Translations under genes and position numbers: made by a program
The notes under the pieces: generated by a model
Told to the model about the DNA's origin: nothing
Seen by the model: only the letters and a program-made list of their open reading frames with translations
Database searches by the model: none
Origin: Endocalyx cinctus
Taxonomy: Eukaryota > Ascomycota > Sordariomycetes > Amphisphaeriales > Apiosporaceae
Assembly: GCA_001600455.1 (NCBI GenBank)
Contig: BCKC01000001.1
Span: forward strand, 1,328,441 to 1,392,440
Direction of reading: 5' to 3'
DNA: 64,000 nucleotides
Shown here: one piece after another, positions 1 to 9,883 of the stretch
Position numbering within the stretch: position 1 is the first letter of the stretch
How the letters are laid out: each line of letters opens with the position of its first letter

Positions 1-3000
1 TGTTAGTCTTAAGACACGATGCCAGTAGGCTTACCGCTTGATTGGTTTGCCTTGCCGCTATCCGTAGCACTTCTAGCGCTTATGATGTGCACCACTGGCG
101 CATATAGTGCCGCATGTCTAATTTGGGCTCTTCAGAACATCGTCATCTTGTCATGTCTTAAGTGTGAAATACATGATTCCAACGACGCCAGAAGGTTCTA
201 GCGTGGTCTACGCACAGTTTCTCTCAGATCTGGCGGTGAGAGATTTTCGGGTAGAGCGAAAAAAAGGATCTATTGCCATCACGAGATCCAATACAAGTTT
301 GAGCTGTGTGTAACGCCGACACTATAAAGATTGGTTGATCGAACCACCAGATTCATGTCATATACATGTCATGTCTTTCTCCGGTACGGAAACTGTGTAT
401 GCATACATGTCCAGTAAGTATATGTAGACGGGACCTTGGGAGCTCACCTACATATATGTATGGATTATTTTACTTCTTTAAACTCGGTGACGTCACTAAT
501 CACCGCAGGGTCTCCTTTTAAGGTTTCAATGTGCTATCTCACGGTTTTTGGCGTCATCCCGTTCCTGCTACCAGAGGGACGCTAGTTCGGATTGGCTTGG
601 ATCACGGCAGTACGGCAGTACGATAAGCATTTTATCTCGCCAAAAGCAATTCAAGCCTTTCAGAGACTCGTTTTTTTTTTCTTTTCTTTCTCTTCTTGAT
701 TGAATGTTGCATCCCGAAACGTGTACGTTTCCATGGATTTGTCTGAGCACATATACTTCACATAAATTACACTGCATGCCATTCCCGAATCACTGAAGTG
801 CGGTGGCTTTTATTCCGTTTACTCTTTCTTTGTAAATGGATCGAGGTGGTTATCAAGCCAAGGGAGAAATTCAAGCTTACCGGGAGTGGCATTGAAGATC
901 AACATAAGAGCTGTGTTAATTTATGACTAATTATCCAATATGCCGAATGAGATGAGTGCTCACATCTCGAATTTCGATTTCGTTTGATAGGCAATGGTTC
1001 ATCACAACTTCTCTTACCGAACAGATCAGTCTCGGCACCAAGACGTGCTAGGCGTGAAACGTCGCTCGTCTCGTTAGGAAGACCAAGGTAAAATTGCCCG
1101 CAAAAGATGGGGAAGAAAAGCCCAGCTGACATGCTTGGAAAGAAAGAGAGAGAGAAAATCCCTCTCACGCACACGATTGATTCACTTTACTCAGCTAATA
1201 AGCTGTTTTCCATATGACTCGGATAAGCTGCCAAGTCCGGCCTCTTTCTAATCAGATTCCTCAGAAATAACGGATTTGTTATCAGTCGAGGTGGACGAAA
1301 ACCCTCATCTATTTCCAATCAAGAACTATTGAAACAAAAAATAGAAGAACGTTATGCCGTCGGTAATTATCCTGATAATGTGGTTTTCGCGCAAAAGCAA
1401 TGGACGTCTTTAGGACCCTTCACCATCCTATCGGATGGGCTCAACCCAGAACGTCGGGTGAGATCTAATCCCGATACCACGAACCCGATCGATTGCCGCT
1501 TGCGTGGGGGGTGAAGGCAGGATCTTACTATAGTATATATCTCAGTGCTCTTTTCCCTTTTTAAGAATCATGGGAGAGGAGCTTAATATTAGTCCTTAAG
1601 CGTCAAATGTCTGTGCGGCAAGTAGTGGTATCACCTATATTAATATCCACCAGGGACCACGTTCGTAGTGTAGATGATTGGAGATGTGAGCGGGGTCAAG
1701 AAAACGAAGTGGATGATAATTCTACTTTGAGATTATCTATCACATCGATTCGGCCGTGAAGGTATTCTTAATCAGTAGTATATATCAACTAGTGCAGTTT
1801 GCACTGCGGGCGCACGCCTGCTTGTACGGTGAAGTTCGGAGAGCAAGGTCCTCTGACGGGCTACTGCTCCGAATTCCCGGGAATTTTACTGTCCGCGTCA
1901 AGGTTTTCCACCTCTACGACAAAGAATGCTAAATGATTCATAGCTTCGTACATTTAAAGTGCGTTTTAAGTTTACGGCTCGTGTGCACGTGTATTTCATG
2001 TTTTGTGATCAAGCTAGATCAGGGGAGACCAATGAGTGCTTCATCATCTCGGCGTCAATAATTTGCCTCCATGAATCTCGAACCCATCTCGACTTGCATG
2101 TGATCTAAATTTTAGGGTAGGCAAAGTTACATGTTGCGCACACGGAAATATCCGCCACCCAAGGAAGTTATTCCGCTGTCATAGATGTGCAGAATGGACG
2201 ACTCTCAGCCAGGCGGCAAAAGTATAAATGGGGAGCGGAAAGGTGCACCGCTGGGGTGGAAAGCTGCAGTAGGGTGACATGCATACATAAGACCTACTAC
2301 ATTATACTCGATCAGTCACCCATCAACTGCGTCAATATGGCATTGTTCCGAACTCTGGTTACTTGGCATATCGATTTTTGAATCTTATCGATTCAAGAAC
2401 TGTATCGATGATGCCTTTGGGTGTCAGTGTGTGTGTGTATTGTGACAAGCTGTCTTAGTAATGATGCATAGTCTCACAACGGCATCATGGTACATACTAG
2501 ATAGAGTATAGCAAAATGCGAAAACTAGAAACAGTAGGGGTAAATACATTCCAAGTGTCCATGGCGAAATGACGATGGGAAATTCAGCATTTTAGAACTG
2601 AATTTCAGAGCTACCTGTGGTAATAAGCATCCTTGTTTACATGCTACCTTTGAGGTAGTACAACTGTCATGTCTCCTAGATAGCTATCATTACTATTATT
2701 CGATATCTAGTAACGTGGCTACGGGATGGGGGGTTTAGCAACAACTGCAAATTTCTAATTATGGCCGTGGTCATCTTGCCACTACTCCTTGGGATAGCAA
2801 CTGCTTTGCCCGGCTCAGTTTGCCAGCCAGCTAGAGTTTCTTATTCATGGTTCAGGGTTACTTTATTGTCATAGATGTCCTCAAACTTAAGAAACGAAAC
2901 GCTATTTTAAACAAAGAAAGGATAGGATGCCAAGAGCATGGCTATACCCGGGAGATTGTTGACGCCCGTTACGACTAAGTGGTAACAAGGGTATTTAATG

Positions 3001-4204
3001 CATCTGCAATCTGTGAGTGAACTTCCCTTGTGTACCCGGCAGTTAGTGTAGGACAAGATAAACTTGTCCTTGTATTTGGATATCACCATGAAGTCAATGC
3101 TAATCCACGACTTCCTCGATACATAAGACATTGTGTAATCCTGGCAAGGTGACGAACTGCCCTACTGATGATATATCGTCAAAGGATAGTATAATACGGC
3201 ACCGAGGCGGGTGGGTATTTGTTTTCATGCCGCTTCAAAACACACGCTGGTGTGATCCCTCACGACACCTCTCAGATGCAATGCCGGCTTTTATAGATAC
3301 TGCTAGCTGTTACTTATGTAGCTGATATAGCAAGGTACGAATGCAAAATCTAGCTCGCATAGTGAGCCAGACCCTTTCTCCTACTGTGCCATAACTTCTT
3401 TCCTACTTTACGCAGCGAAGTTCTACTCGTAGGAAAAGGGGAAGGAATGCATTATTGATACGAATAAGGAAAATCGCGAGAAAGCGAGTTTGGAGTGACT
3501 CCATGGAGATAAAGTAGCCTCTCTGGACAACTACTTTCAACCATTTTCGTAAAAAAATCTAAGGCCATTCGACTTATTATATTGCATTGACAATCTCGAG
3601 ACTACGTTACCTTGCCGTAGAAGAAGACCATGAGGAGAAATACGGATTAGCTATATCTGTGCAGGAGCTCTACCAGACTCATAAACTTGTCCAAAGAACT
3701 TCTTGACAAGATGATTCTACAAATCACAATTTTAACTACAGCCTCCTGCATTCCGTTATCCCTAACTATACTCCTGGGTCGTCATTGGCAGCACTACTCT
3801 ATGTTATTTGTGGATAGCAGATGACAAGATTTAACCATACAGCCTTGTTAGATCAGGTGCACGTAGAAAATTCCAGACGCAGCATCGATCAACAGCAATC
3901 GAGTTAAATATTATGGTGAAGCATTAGTACCCAACTAGAAGCGTACACTTTTACACACTCCCACGGGTGTCATATTGACTAGGCCTCGGGACAAAAATGT
4001 ATGAAACGTTCACGAGCGTAAGTTCAAGTTCATCGCGAGACACATTATTAATTTCGTATTCATATCATAACTATCGTACAAGTTTATGCAAAGTAGGTCG
4101 TATGTTTTTTGTTTTTGAAGTTATCATGAATCTCATGACACCGCCCGCAGCCGTGGGCTCTCGAGTTCTCATATATATATGTATGCATGCATACATGCAT
4201 TCCC
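1..4204. other. Gene-poor AT-rich region, no supported gene
   Basis: Open frames here are short (below about 95 codons), show no family resemblance and have no convincing exon chain. The region contains short homopolymer tracts and a small GT run near 2428. I see no transposase, reverse transcriptase, terminal repeats or RNA gene. Its right part must include the 3' flank of the minus-strand gene that ends at 4205. Remnants too degraded to recognise by eye cannot be excluded. Confidence 0.5.
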
Positions 4205-5365
4205 TTAATCGCTGCTGATCTTAGCATGCCTAAAGTACTTCATCCCCGTCCAAGCAACGACGACCCAAACCCAGGCCATGATGCATGTCAATATGAGCAA
4301 GGCCGGGTAGTACCCGACTATAGGGAGCGTAGGGTCGTCCTCGAGCTCGGGCGGTGCGTAAGGGGTAGTCCCTACGTCCCAGGCCCAGCTCCAGATGTTA
4401 AGGCAGGAGCCCATACCGATAATAAAGACGAACCAGGTCACGAACAGGACGACCCAGCCCCACCACTCCGTCTCGGCGTAGTCGTGGTCGTCGTCCGTCG
4501 CCGGCAGCGGGCTCGCGGCGAGGCCCTGGAGCGAAAGCGGCGACTTGTTGTGCTTGATGGACCGTCGCCGCTGCAGGGAGATGGAGGAGGCGGCCGGTTT
4601 GAGGGTCGCGAAGTACGACTCGGAGCCCGACGAGAGGGACGAGAACTCCGGGCGGAGGAGGGACGACGAGGGTTTCTTCTCCAGCGCCATGGACAAGCCG
4701 TCCTCGTCGTCCGTGGTCGTGTACGAGATCGTCGGGCTCGTCAGGAGGGAATCGCGGCTGGCCTGGGCCGACGACGACGACGGCTGCTGCTGCTGTTTCA
4801 ACGGGGATAGGATAGGGGGTAGCGGGGTGATGTCCGAGATGCCCAGGCCGGCGTGGGCGTCCCGCTTGAACTGGACCGACGACGGCGGCGAGACATGGCC
4901 GTTCGCGGACGTCTGCCGAAAGGGCTCGAGGGTCTGCGTAGTGGTGTCGACGGCTAACGGTTTCGAGTCTTTCTTCTCGCGCGCGGCGCCGCGGCCTAGG
5001 AGGGCAACTTTCCGCAGGGAGCCCTTACGCTTGCGGGTTTTCTGCTGCTGGTGCTGCTGCGACACGACTTGAAGCGCGCGGGGCGGGATATTGTTATTGT
5101 TGTTGTTGTTATTATTCTCGTTCGGGGGAGGTGAGGGTTCATCTTGGACTGCTTCGGGGGTTCGTCGCGACTCGCCGCGAAGGCTCGATTTGCTCTCCGA
5201 GGTGCGTAAAAAGGGGAACTTGGAAAGTATGCTCCCCCCGGAGCCGCTTCGTTTGCGGCCGGTGATGATAGTATTGGTATTACCACTAGCGGAAGGACTC
5301 GAATCGGGTGACGTACTGGGCCTTGTTACTCGAGTGGAAGGGGGAGAAGGAGGGACATTCTCCAT
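4205..5365 (-). CDS. Uncharacterised fungal two-helix membrane protein with long disordered N-terminal half
   Basis: Single-exon frame of 386 codons starting at a proper ATG (MENVPPSPP). Roughly residues 1-290 are low-complexity and Ser/Pro/Thr-rich, with an asparagine run near residue 85 (about nine in a row), glutamine tracts and Arg/Lys patches, which suggests a disordered cytoplasmic tail with phosphorylation sites. The C-terminal 90 residues hold two strongly hydrophobic, Trp-rich segments (around 300-325 and 350-378) separated by an acidic Pro-rich loop containing GYYPAL. The compact C-terminal domain looks like the conserved part. The hairpin with a Tyr-Tyr-Pro loop vaguely recalls PIG-P/Gpi19 topology, but key features do not match well enough to call it. 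It is divergent from the zinc carrier gene at 6453. Function unknown. Confidence 0.75.
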   Translation of the reverse strand: MENVPPSPPSTRVTRPSTSPDSSPSASGNTNTIITGRKRSGSGGSILSKFPFLRTSESKSSLRGESRRTPEAVQDEPSPPPNENNNNNNNNNIPPRALQVVSQQHQQQKTRKRKGSLRKVALLGRGAAREKKDSKPLAVDTTTQTLEPFRQTSANGHVSPPSSVQFKRDAHAGLGISDITPLPPILSPLKQQQQPSSSSAQASRDSLLTSPTISYTTTDDEDGLSMALEKKPSSSLLRPEFSSLSSGSESYFATLKPAASSISLQRRRSIKHNKSPLSLQGLAASPLPATDDDHDYAETEWWGWVVLFVTWFVFIIGMGSCLNIWSWAWDVGTTPYAPPELEDDPTLPIVGYYPALLILTCIMAWVWVVVAWTGMKYFRHAKISSD

Positions 5366-6452
5366 CGTTTGTTTGTTTTTGGTTAAGGGATCAATTGTAT
5401 TTTAACTGGACATGGCAAATTCAAAGGCATTATTAGTAGGATATTTTTAGGAGTATGAATTAGAATTATAACGTCTTATAAGTTTATGATGATCATTTTT
5501 GAAGAAAAGTATTATTAGAATAATCTTCTATATGTCTTTTTTCTTTTTTTTTTGCCTGTTCTTTTTGTTGAAGTATAAATTTAATGACATCAATTAGTGA
5601 TAGAGGTAGCGTAGTGTCCACGGCTACGGAGTACTGTAGTCAAGTTTAAAGTTTGGTGTAGCGTGTACCGTAGTGATGCCTTATTTAGTAACTATCACAA
5701 GCAAGAATCTAGACCCCTGGCTACTACAATAGCATACCTGGAATTCAGGTACCTAAGTACCTAGCACACCTGTAATTCAGGTACATCTTAAACGCTTAGT
5801 GTACTGTTGCCGTTCCTGCAGCAAACGGTACAGTACTGCCTAAGTACCTAGGCTGCTACAGTAGGTACCTAGGTATGCCCACGGGTATATTAGCAAATCA
5901 CAAAATACTCATATTATATCTTGAAACATATCACTCTACATGACTGTGCGTTAACTATATCGAAGTAATTGTTAATATACGAGTATAATTTATATATTTA
6001 GGTAGTCAATAATAGTCAATAGTAGTTATGACAGAGAAGAGGCGGATTAAAAAAAAGAGATGGAAATTCCAACGGGGGAAAACATAGTTAAAGCATTTCG
6101 TCCTTATTTCCCCCACAAACAGACAAGCTATAATAAAATCAATGTGAGACAATCTATCCAAATGCAGTACGTACATAGTATACGTTACCAGTAGGTTAAA
6201 GCTGATGGATTTAACCAATGTGACATTAAAAGCATTATTTGTACCAATCAACCAAAGTACTCAGGATTCAATGATAATTGGAATTGAATTGAAATTGAAG
6301 AAATTGTTTACACGTTTATTTTACTTTTTTTTTATATCCTTCTAAATCAGGATAAGCGCCAAGAGTGATAGACAAAGAGAGAGAGAGAGAGAAAAAAAAA
6401 AGGGATACTGACCAAATAATGATAGATCGGTTAGATTAGGTACGCGTAGAAT
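5366..6452. promoter_or_regulatory. Divergent intergenic promoter region between the membrane protein and the zinc carrier
   Basis: This 1.1-kb AT-rich spacer separates two divergently transcribed genes. It contains two near-palindromic copies of ACCTGnAATTCAGGT at 5736-5750 and 5768-5782, a palindromic TACCTAGGTA at 5866-5875, several ACCTAAGTACCT words, and a (GA)n run at 6377-6392 followed by an A tract, about 50 nt upstream of the zinc-carrier ATG. No long ORF was accepted. Confidence 0.5.
5736..5784. repeat. Pair of near-palindromic ACCT-N7-AGGT repeats
   Basis: ACCTGGAATTCAGGTAC at 5736-5752 recurs with one change as ACCTGTAATTCAGGTAC at 5768-5784. Each copy is almost self-complementary, with ACCT and AGGT half-sites around a seven-base core. 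The copies are 32 bp apart, three helical turns, so two bound dimers would lie on the same face. Binding by any factor is inference. Confidence 0.55.
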
Positions 6453-8135
6453 ATGGCTACTCGGAGCCATCTACCACCCAATATTCAGGTCACACCTATT
6501 ATCCAAGTCCCAGACGACGCAGAGGACGGCATTGATCCATATCACGGAAGAAATAATAATCATAATCATAATACCCATCACCGTTCATTAAATCATAACC
6601 GTTACAGCAATTCCAACGCGTTTAAGGATAATAGCCGTGCTTCCACTTCCACCCTCAATCCCCACCTCGATCCTGACTCGGGTTATGAACAACAAAGCTT
6701 GAGTTCTTCCAACCACAACCCCGAATACCCATTTTATGACCCCAACCGACTCTCCCCCGTAGTCCCGACCTTCCAATTCAACGACGAGCCCACGTCGAGC
6801 GCGAGCATGGTATCGATATCGTCGGGCGCCCCCCTCGGCGTTCAGACCGAGAACGGAATTCCACCCGTCGACGTAATGAACACGACCTCGGCCCCCAACA
6901 ACCCCTTCAACTTCAAGACCCAGATAATATCCACGTCGCCCGTGAAGCCGAGCGTGGGCCAGCGGCGCGGCCACAAGTACAAGCACTCGAGCATCAGCGC
7001 CCAGCACCAGATCTTCCAGGAGCCGACCCCCCGGCCGCCGCTCGCCCTGCCGCGCGACCTGCCCGTCCCGACGGCGCGGGAGGCGTGGCGGTCGATGTCG
7101 CGGGACCAGCGCCGCCGCTTATACTGGTGCGTCGGCCACCTGCTCGTCGCCGTCGCCGTCTTCTTCTCGACGCACGGCTCCCTCGCCCTGACGGCGCTGT
7201 CGCACCTCATCTTCTTCGACGCCGGCTCGGCCCTCGTCTGCGTCGCCGTCGAGGTCTTCGGCAACTTCGAGGTCTGGAAGCGCAGCAGCATCCGCCACCC
7301 CTTCGGCCTCGAGCGCGCCGAGGTCCTCGCCGGCTTCGCCATGAGCGTCTTCCTCATCTTCGGCGGCTTCGACCTCGTCAGCCACAACGTCAAGCACGTG
7401 CTCGAAGGGCAGCAGCACCAGCACCGGCACGAAGACGACGGCGGGCTGGACGATCATCACCACGTGAGGATCACCCCCGGAAGCGTCGATATGGTCAGCT
7501 TGGCCGCCATCGCCGTGACGCTGGTGAGCGCGTACGGCTTGAAGAACCATTCGAGGATCAGCAGGGTCATGCGGGTGAGCTACCTCGCCAGCCTCCCCAG
7601 CGTGCTCTCGAACCCGTTCCACTTCCTCACCCTGTCGACGTCGTCGCTCATGGTGATGCTCCCGCTCCTGTCGATACCGATACACGTGATCCTCGACAGC
7701 GCCATCTGCGCCTTCATCGCCCTCGCCATGTTCGCCTTGGGGGTCCGGCTCGCGGTCGCCCAAGGGTTGATGCTAATCATGAGCTACGGGGGACGGCCCG
7801 GATCGAGGTTGGTTAAAGGGAACGGCGGCGGCGGCCAGGACGTGACGGTGGCCGAGGTGGTGCGCGAGATCGAGTCGGAGCCCGGCGTCGAGAGGGTCGA
7901 GGAATCCCAGTTCTGGCAGGTTCACTACGGCCTCTGCATGGCCAACCTCAAGCTCCGCGTCGACAGGAACTGCGACGACGCTACCTTGAGCCGCCTGCGC
8001 GCTCGCATCTCCAGCCTCGTCCAGAATCGCCTAGGCGAGGGTTACGGTAAGGGGGGGAGCTTGAAGTGGGAGGTTAGCTTGCAGATGGATAGGGGCGACG
8101 ACCACGTTAGGGGTAAATTCGGTCTGACCGTATGA
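6453..8135 (+). CDS. ZRG17: Zrg17-like cation diffusion facilitator (zinc transporter)
   Basis: Single-exon gene of 560 codons. Residues 1 to about 205 are a hydrophilic Asn/His/Ser-rich N-terminal extension. A six-helix cation diffusion facilitator core follows. The signature HPFGLERAEVLAGF at about residues 281-294 is typical of the Zrg17 branch. Candidate metal ligands are H251 and D256 in helix 2 (spaced H-x4-D) and H411 and D415 in helix 5 (canonical H-x3-D). A His-rich loop (QQHQHRHEDD, then DDHHHV) lies between helices 3 and 4. A C-terminal cytoplasmic domain follows helix 6. In yeasts Zrg17 pairs with the Msc2/Cis4 subunit to move zinc into the ER and Golgi; the partner gene is not in this window. 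The gene is convergent with LAS1. The main alternative is another CDF paralogue. Confidence 0.8.
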   Translation: MATRSHLPPNIQVTPIIQVPDDAEDGIDPYHGRNNNHNHNTHHRSLNHNRYSNSNAFKDNSRASTSTLNPHLDPDSGYEQQSLSSSNHNPEYPFYDPNRLSPVVPTFQFNDEPTSSASMVSISSGAPLGVQTENGIPPVDVMNTTSAPNNPFNFKTQIISTSPVKPSVGQRRGHKYKHSSISAQHQIFQEPTPRPPLALPRDLPVPTAREAWRSMSRDQRRRLYWCVGHLLVAVAVFFSTHGSLALTALSHLIFFDAGSALVCVAVEVFGNFEVWKRSSIRHPFGLERAEVLAGFAMSVFLIFGGFDLVSHNVKHVLEGQQHQHRHEDDGGLDDHHHVRITPGSVDMVSLAAIAVTLVSAYGLKNHSRISRVMRVSYLASLPSVLSNPFHFLTLSTSSLMVMLPLLSIPIHVILDSAICAFIALAMFALGVRLAVAQGLMLIMSYGGRPGSRLVKGNGGGGQDVTVAEVVREIESEPGVERVEESQFWQVHYGLCMANLKLRVDRNCDDATLSRLRARISSLVQNRLGEGYGKGGSLKWEVSLQMDRGDDHVRGKFGLTV

Positions 8136-8222
8136 CCTGGGATCATCTTTATATATATATAGGTACACATGATAGTGGCATAGGTGTTTTTTTTTCTTTT
8201 TATGGTGTTGGCATTTTTACAC

Positions 8223-8257
<35 letters not shown>

Positions 8258-8758
8258 TCATGAAAATAAAACAAAAGATATCCATCAAGGCAAATCATAT
8301 GCACTGGCATACATACACACACATTTTGGCGTTTATAAAGGTTCATTCTGTTCGAGATATCCGTTTTGGAAAGGGGGGGATTCTGCCTCCTACTTGTATA
8401 TTAGTTGGTATCCTAGCTGTTTCTATAGGCTACGGGCTTGTAAATAAATATAAAACCAATAAATTGAGTGTAAGATTCTGCCCGTCACGTTTGGTAAGGC
8501 CAGTTACCTTCACGGTGAATTTGAGTCGAGCTTTATACTAGATGCTGTGTCTCCTTGTTTTCGTTTGGTGTTTTTGATCTTGAAGCCCTATTGTAGCTTT
8601 ACCTCCGTTGAAACCGGGTGTAATGCCAGGATGGGGCTCAAATTTGAGAGTAGCAGCGTTCCGAGATAATCAAGATAGACATACTTGATGCTTTGAATAT
8701 GCCGGGGCTTCTCATTAACTCAACCGCCCTTATCATATCGTCCATCTATACTAAGCTA
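8136..8758. other. Convergent 3' spacer between the zinc carrier and LAS1
   Basis: AT-rich spacer carrying a (GA)n microsatellite at 8225-8246, probably in the 3' untranslated region of the zinc carrier. The open frames here (87 and 93 codons) are low-complexity and unsupported. Confidence 0.5.
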
Positions 8759-9883
8759 TCATACAACCCCAATAGGCTTCGGCCTCCACTGGCCCTCGTA
8801 TCTACTCCAACCCTTCGATAACGTCGCCGTCGTTTCATCGTCGACCACCATCATATCCGACTTCTCCTCATCCCCACCGTTACCCATCCCTTCCTTCTTC
8901 TTCTTTTTTGCCGCCGCCGAAACAGCATCATCCAACTCCCTCTTCGCGTCCCGCGTCTCCGCCATAACCTTCTCCAGATCCCTCTCCTTAGCGTCGACGC
9001 CGTAACCGACCTTCCCGGCGGCGAACCGTCCCGATAGGACGTAGCGCGAAAGCCTCGCCGCCCGGGATACGACTCTCGGCTCGGGCGAGGAACCGGCCAC
9101 GTCGGCCAGGACGGCGAGGAGGATACCCCCGTCCTTACCCTCCCAGCTCTCGAGCAGCGAATCTACCTCCGCCTCGGGATCTTCCGAGAATTCGATATTC
9201 CCGTTCTCGTCCGCGTCATCTTTCCTTTCGGGTTCTTCTTCTACTTCGCGGGATAAATATCTCATAAGAGATATCCTCCTCGGATCCATTTCTTCTTCTT
9301 CTTCTTCTTCTTGGTCTGCTCGCGCGGAACCATCGTCCGGCGTCAACCCCTTCCAATAAAACTCCCAAATCCACCCCAACGCCTCCCCGGCCGCCCTCCG
9401 CAGCCGGTCCAGGGGCGGCAGCTGCTCGTGCGTAGCCTGGTGCCTCAGCTCGACGAAGCGGGCCGGCAGGCCGACGGTCTTGGCGAGGGCGTACATGCTC
9501 AGCTTTCGTTGGCGGTCCTGCCGGCCGTCGAGGAGGCCCGTGACGAACCGGATCAGCGCCGTCGCGTACACGGATCGTACGGCGTACTCCGAAGAAGATG
9601 AGGAAAGAAGGAGGAGAGAGGCCGAAGTTAGTAGAGCCGTCGACTCGACGAGGTGGGGACACCCGCCGCGCTGTACCCACATGGAGACGCGCGCGACGGC
9701 TTGCTGCTGGTCTTTTGTTGTTTTGTTCGTGCTGTTTTCTTGGTCTTTCTCTTCATCGTGATCATCTTCATTTATTACTCCCGTTATCGTGGTAGCAGGA
9801 GAAGAGGACGAAGGGTAGAATTGTCGCCGTACTTTGAGCAACTCGCGGCGATCCCGCCAGGGAGTGTGAATATATTGAACCAT
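8759..9883 (-). CDS. LAS1: Las1-family pre-rRNA processing endoribonuclease
   Basis: Single-exon frame of 374 codons with an ATG start. The N-terminus ([18 protein letters not shown]) and the C-terminus ([17 protein letters not shown]) match the ends of fungal Las1. The HEPN nuclease motif R-x4-H is visible as RHQATH, residues R147 and H152, inside a helical region of about 65-195. In the family, Las1 pairs with the Grc3 kinase and cleaves ITS2 of pre-rRNA in the nucleolus. A very acidic insertion of about 25 residues (around 37-62) splits the N-terminal helix from the rest of the HEPN domain. The middle of the protein is acidic and probably flexible, and a Lys run lies near residue 325. Length is at the short end for fungal Las1. 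No intron is evident. Confidence 0.88.
   Translation of the reverse strand: MVQYIHTPWRDRRELLKVRRQFYPSSSSPATTITGVINEDDHDEEKDQENSTNKTTKDQQQAVARVSMWVQRGGCPHLVESTALLTSASLLLLSSSSSEYAVRSVYATALIRFVTGLLDGRQDRQRKLSMYALAKTVGLPARFVELRHQATHEQLPPLDRLRRAAGEALGWIWEFYWKGLTPDDGSARADQEEEEEEEMDPRRISLMRYLSREVEEEPERKDDADENGNIEFSEDPEAEVDSLLESWEGKDGGILLAVLADVAGSSPEPRVVSRAARLSRYVLSGRFAAGKVGYGVDAKERDLEKVMAETRDAKRELDDAVSAAAKKKKKEGMGNGGDEEKSDMMVVDDETTATLSKGWSRYEGQWRPKPIGVV

Noticed and set aside
4187..5072. Plus-strand frames of 207 and 175 codons opposite the membrane-protein gene
   Set aside because: Mirror frames of the true gene; Arg/Gly-rich with no domain.
7085..7816. Long plus- and minus-strand frames inside the zinc-carrier gene
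   Set aside because: They follow from GC-rich codons in the true frame, are extremely Arg/Pro- or Glu/Asp-rich and lack family similarity.
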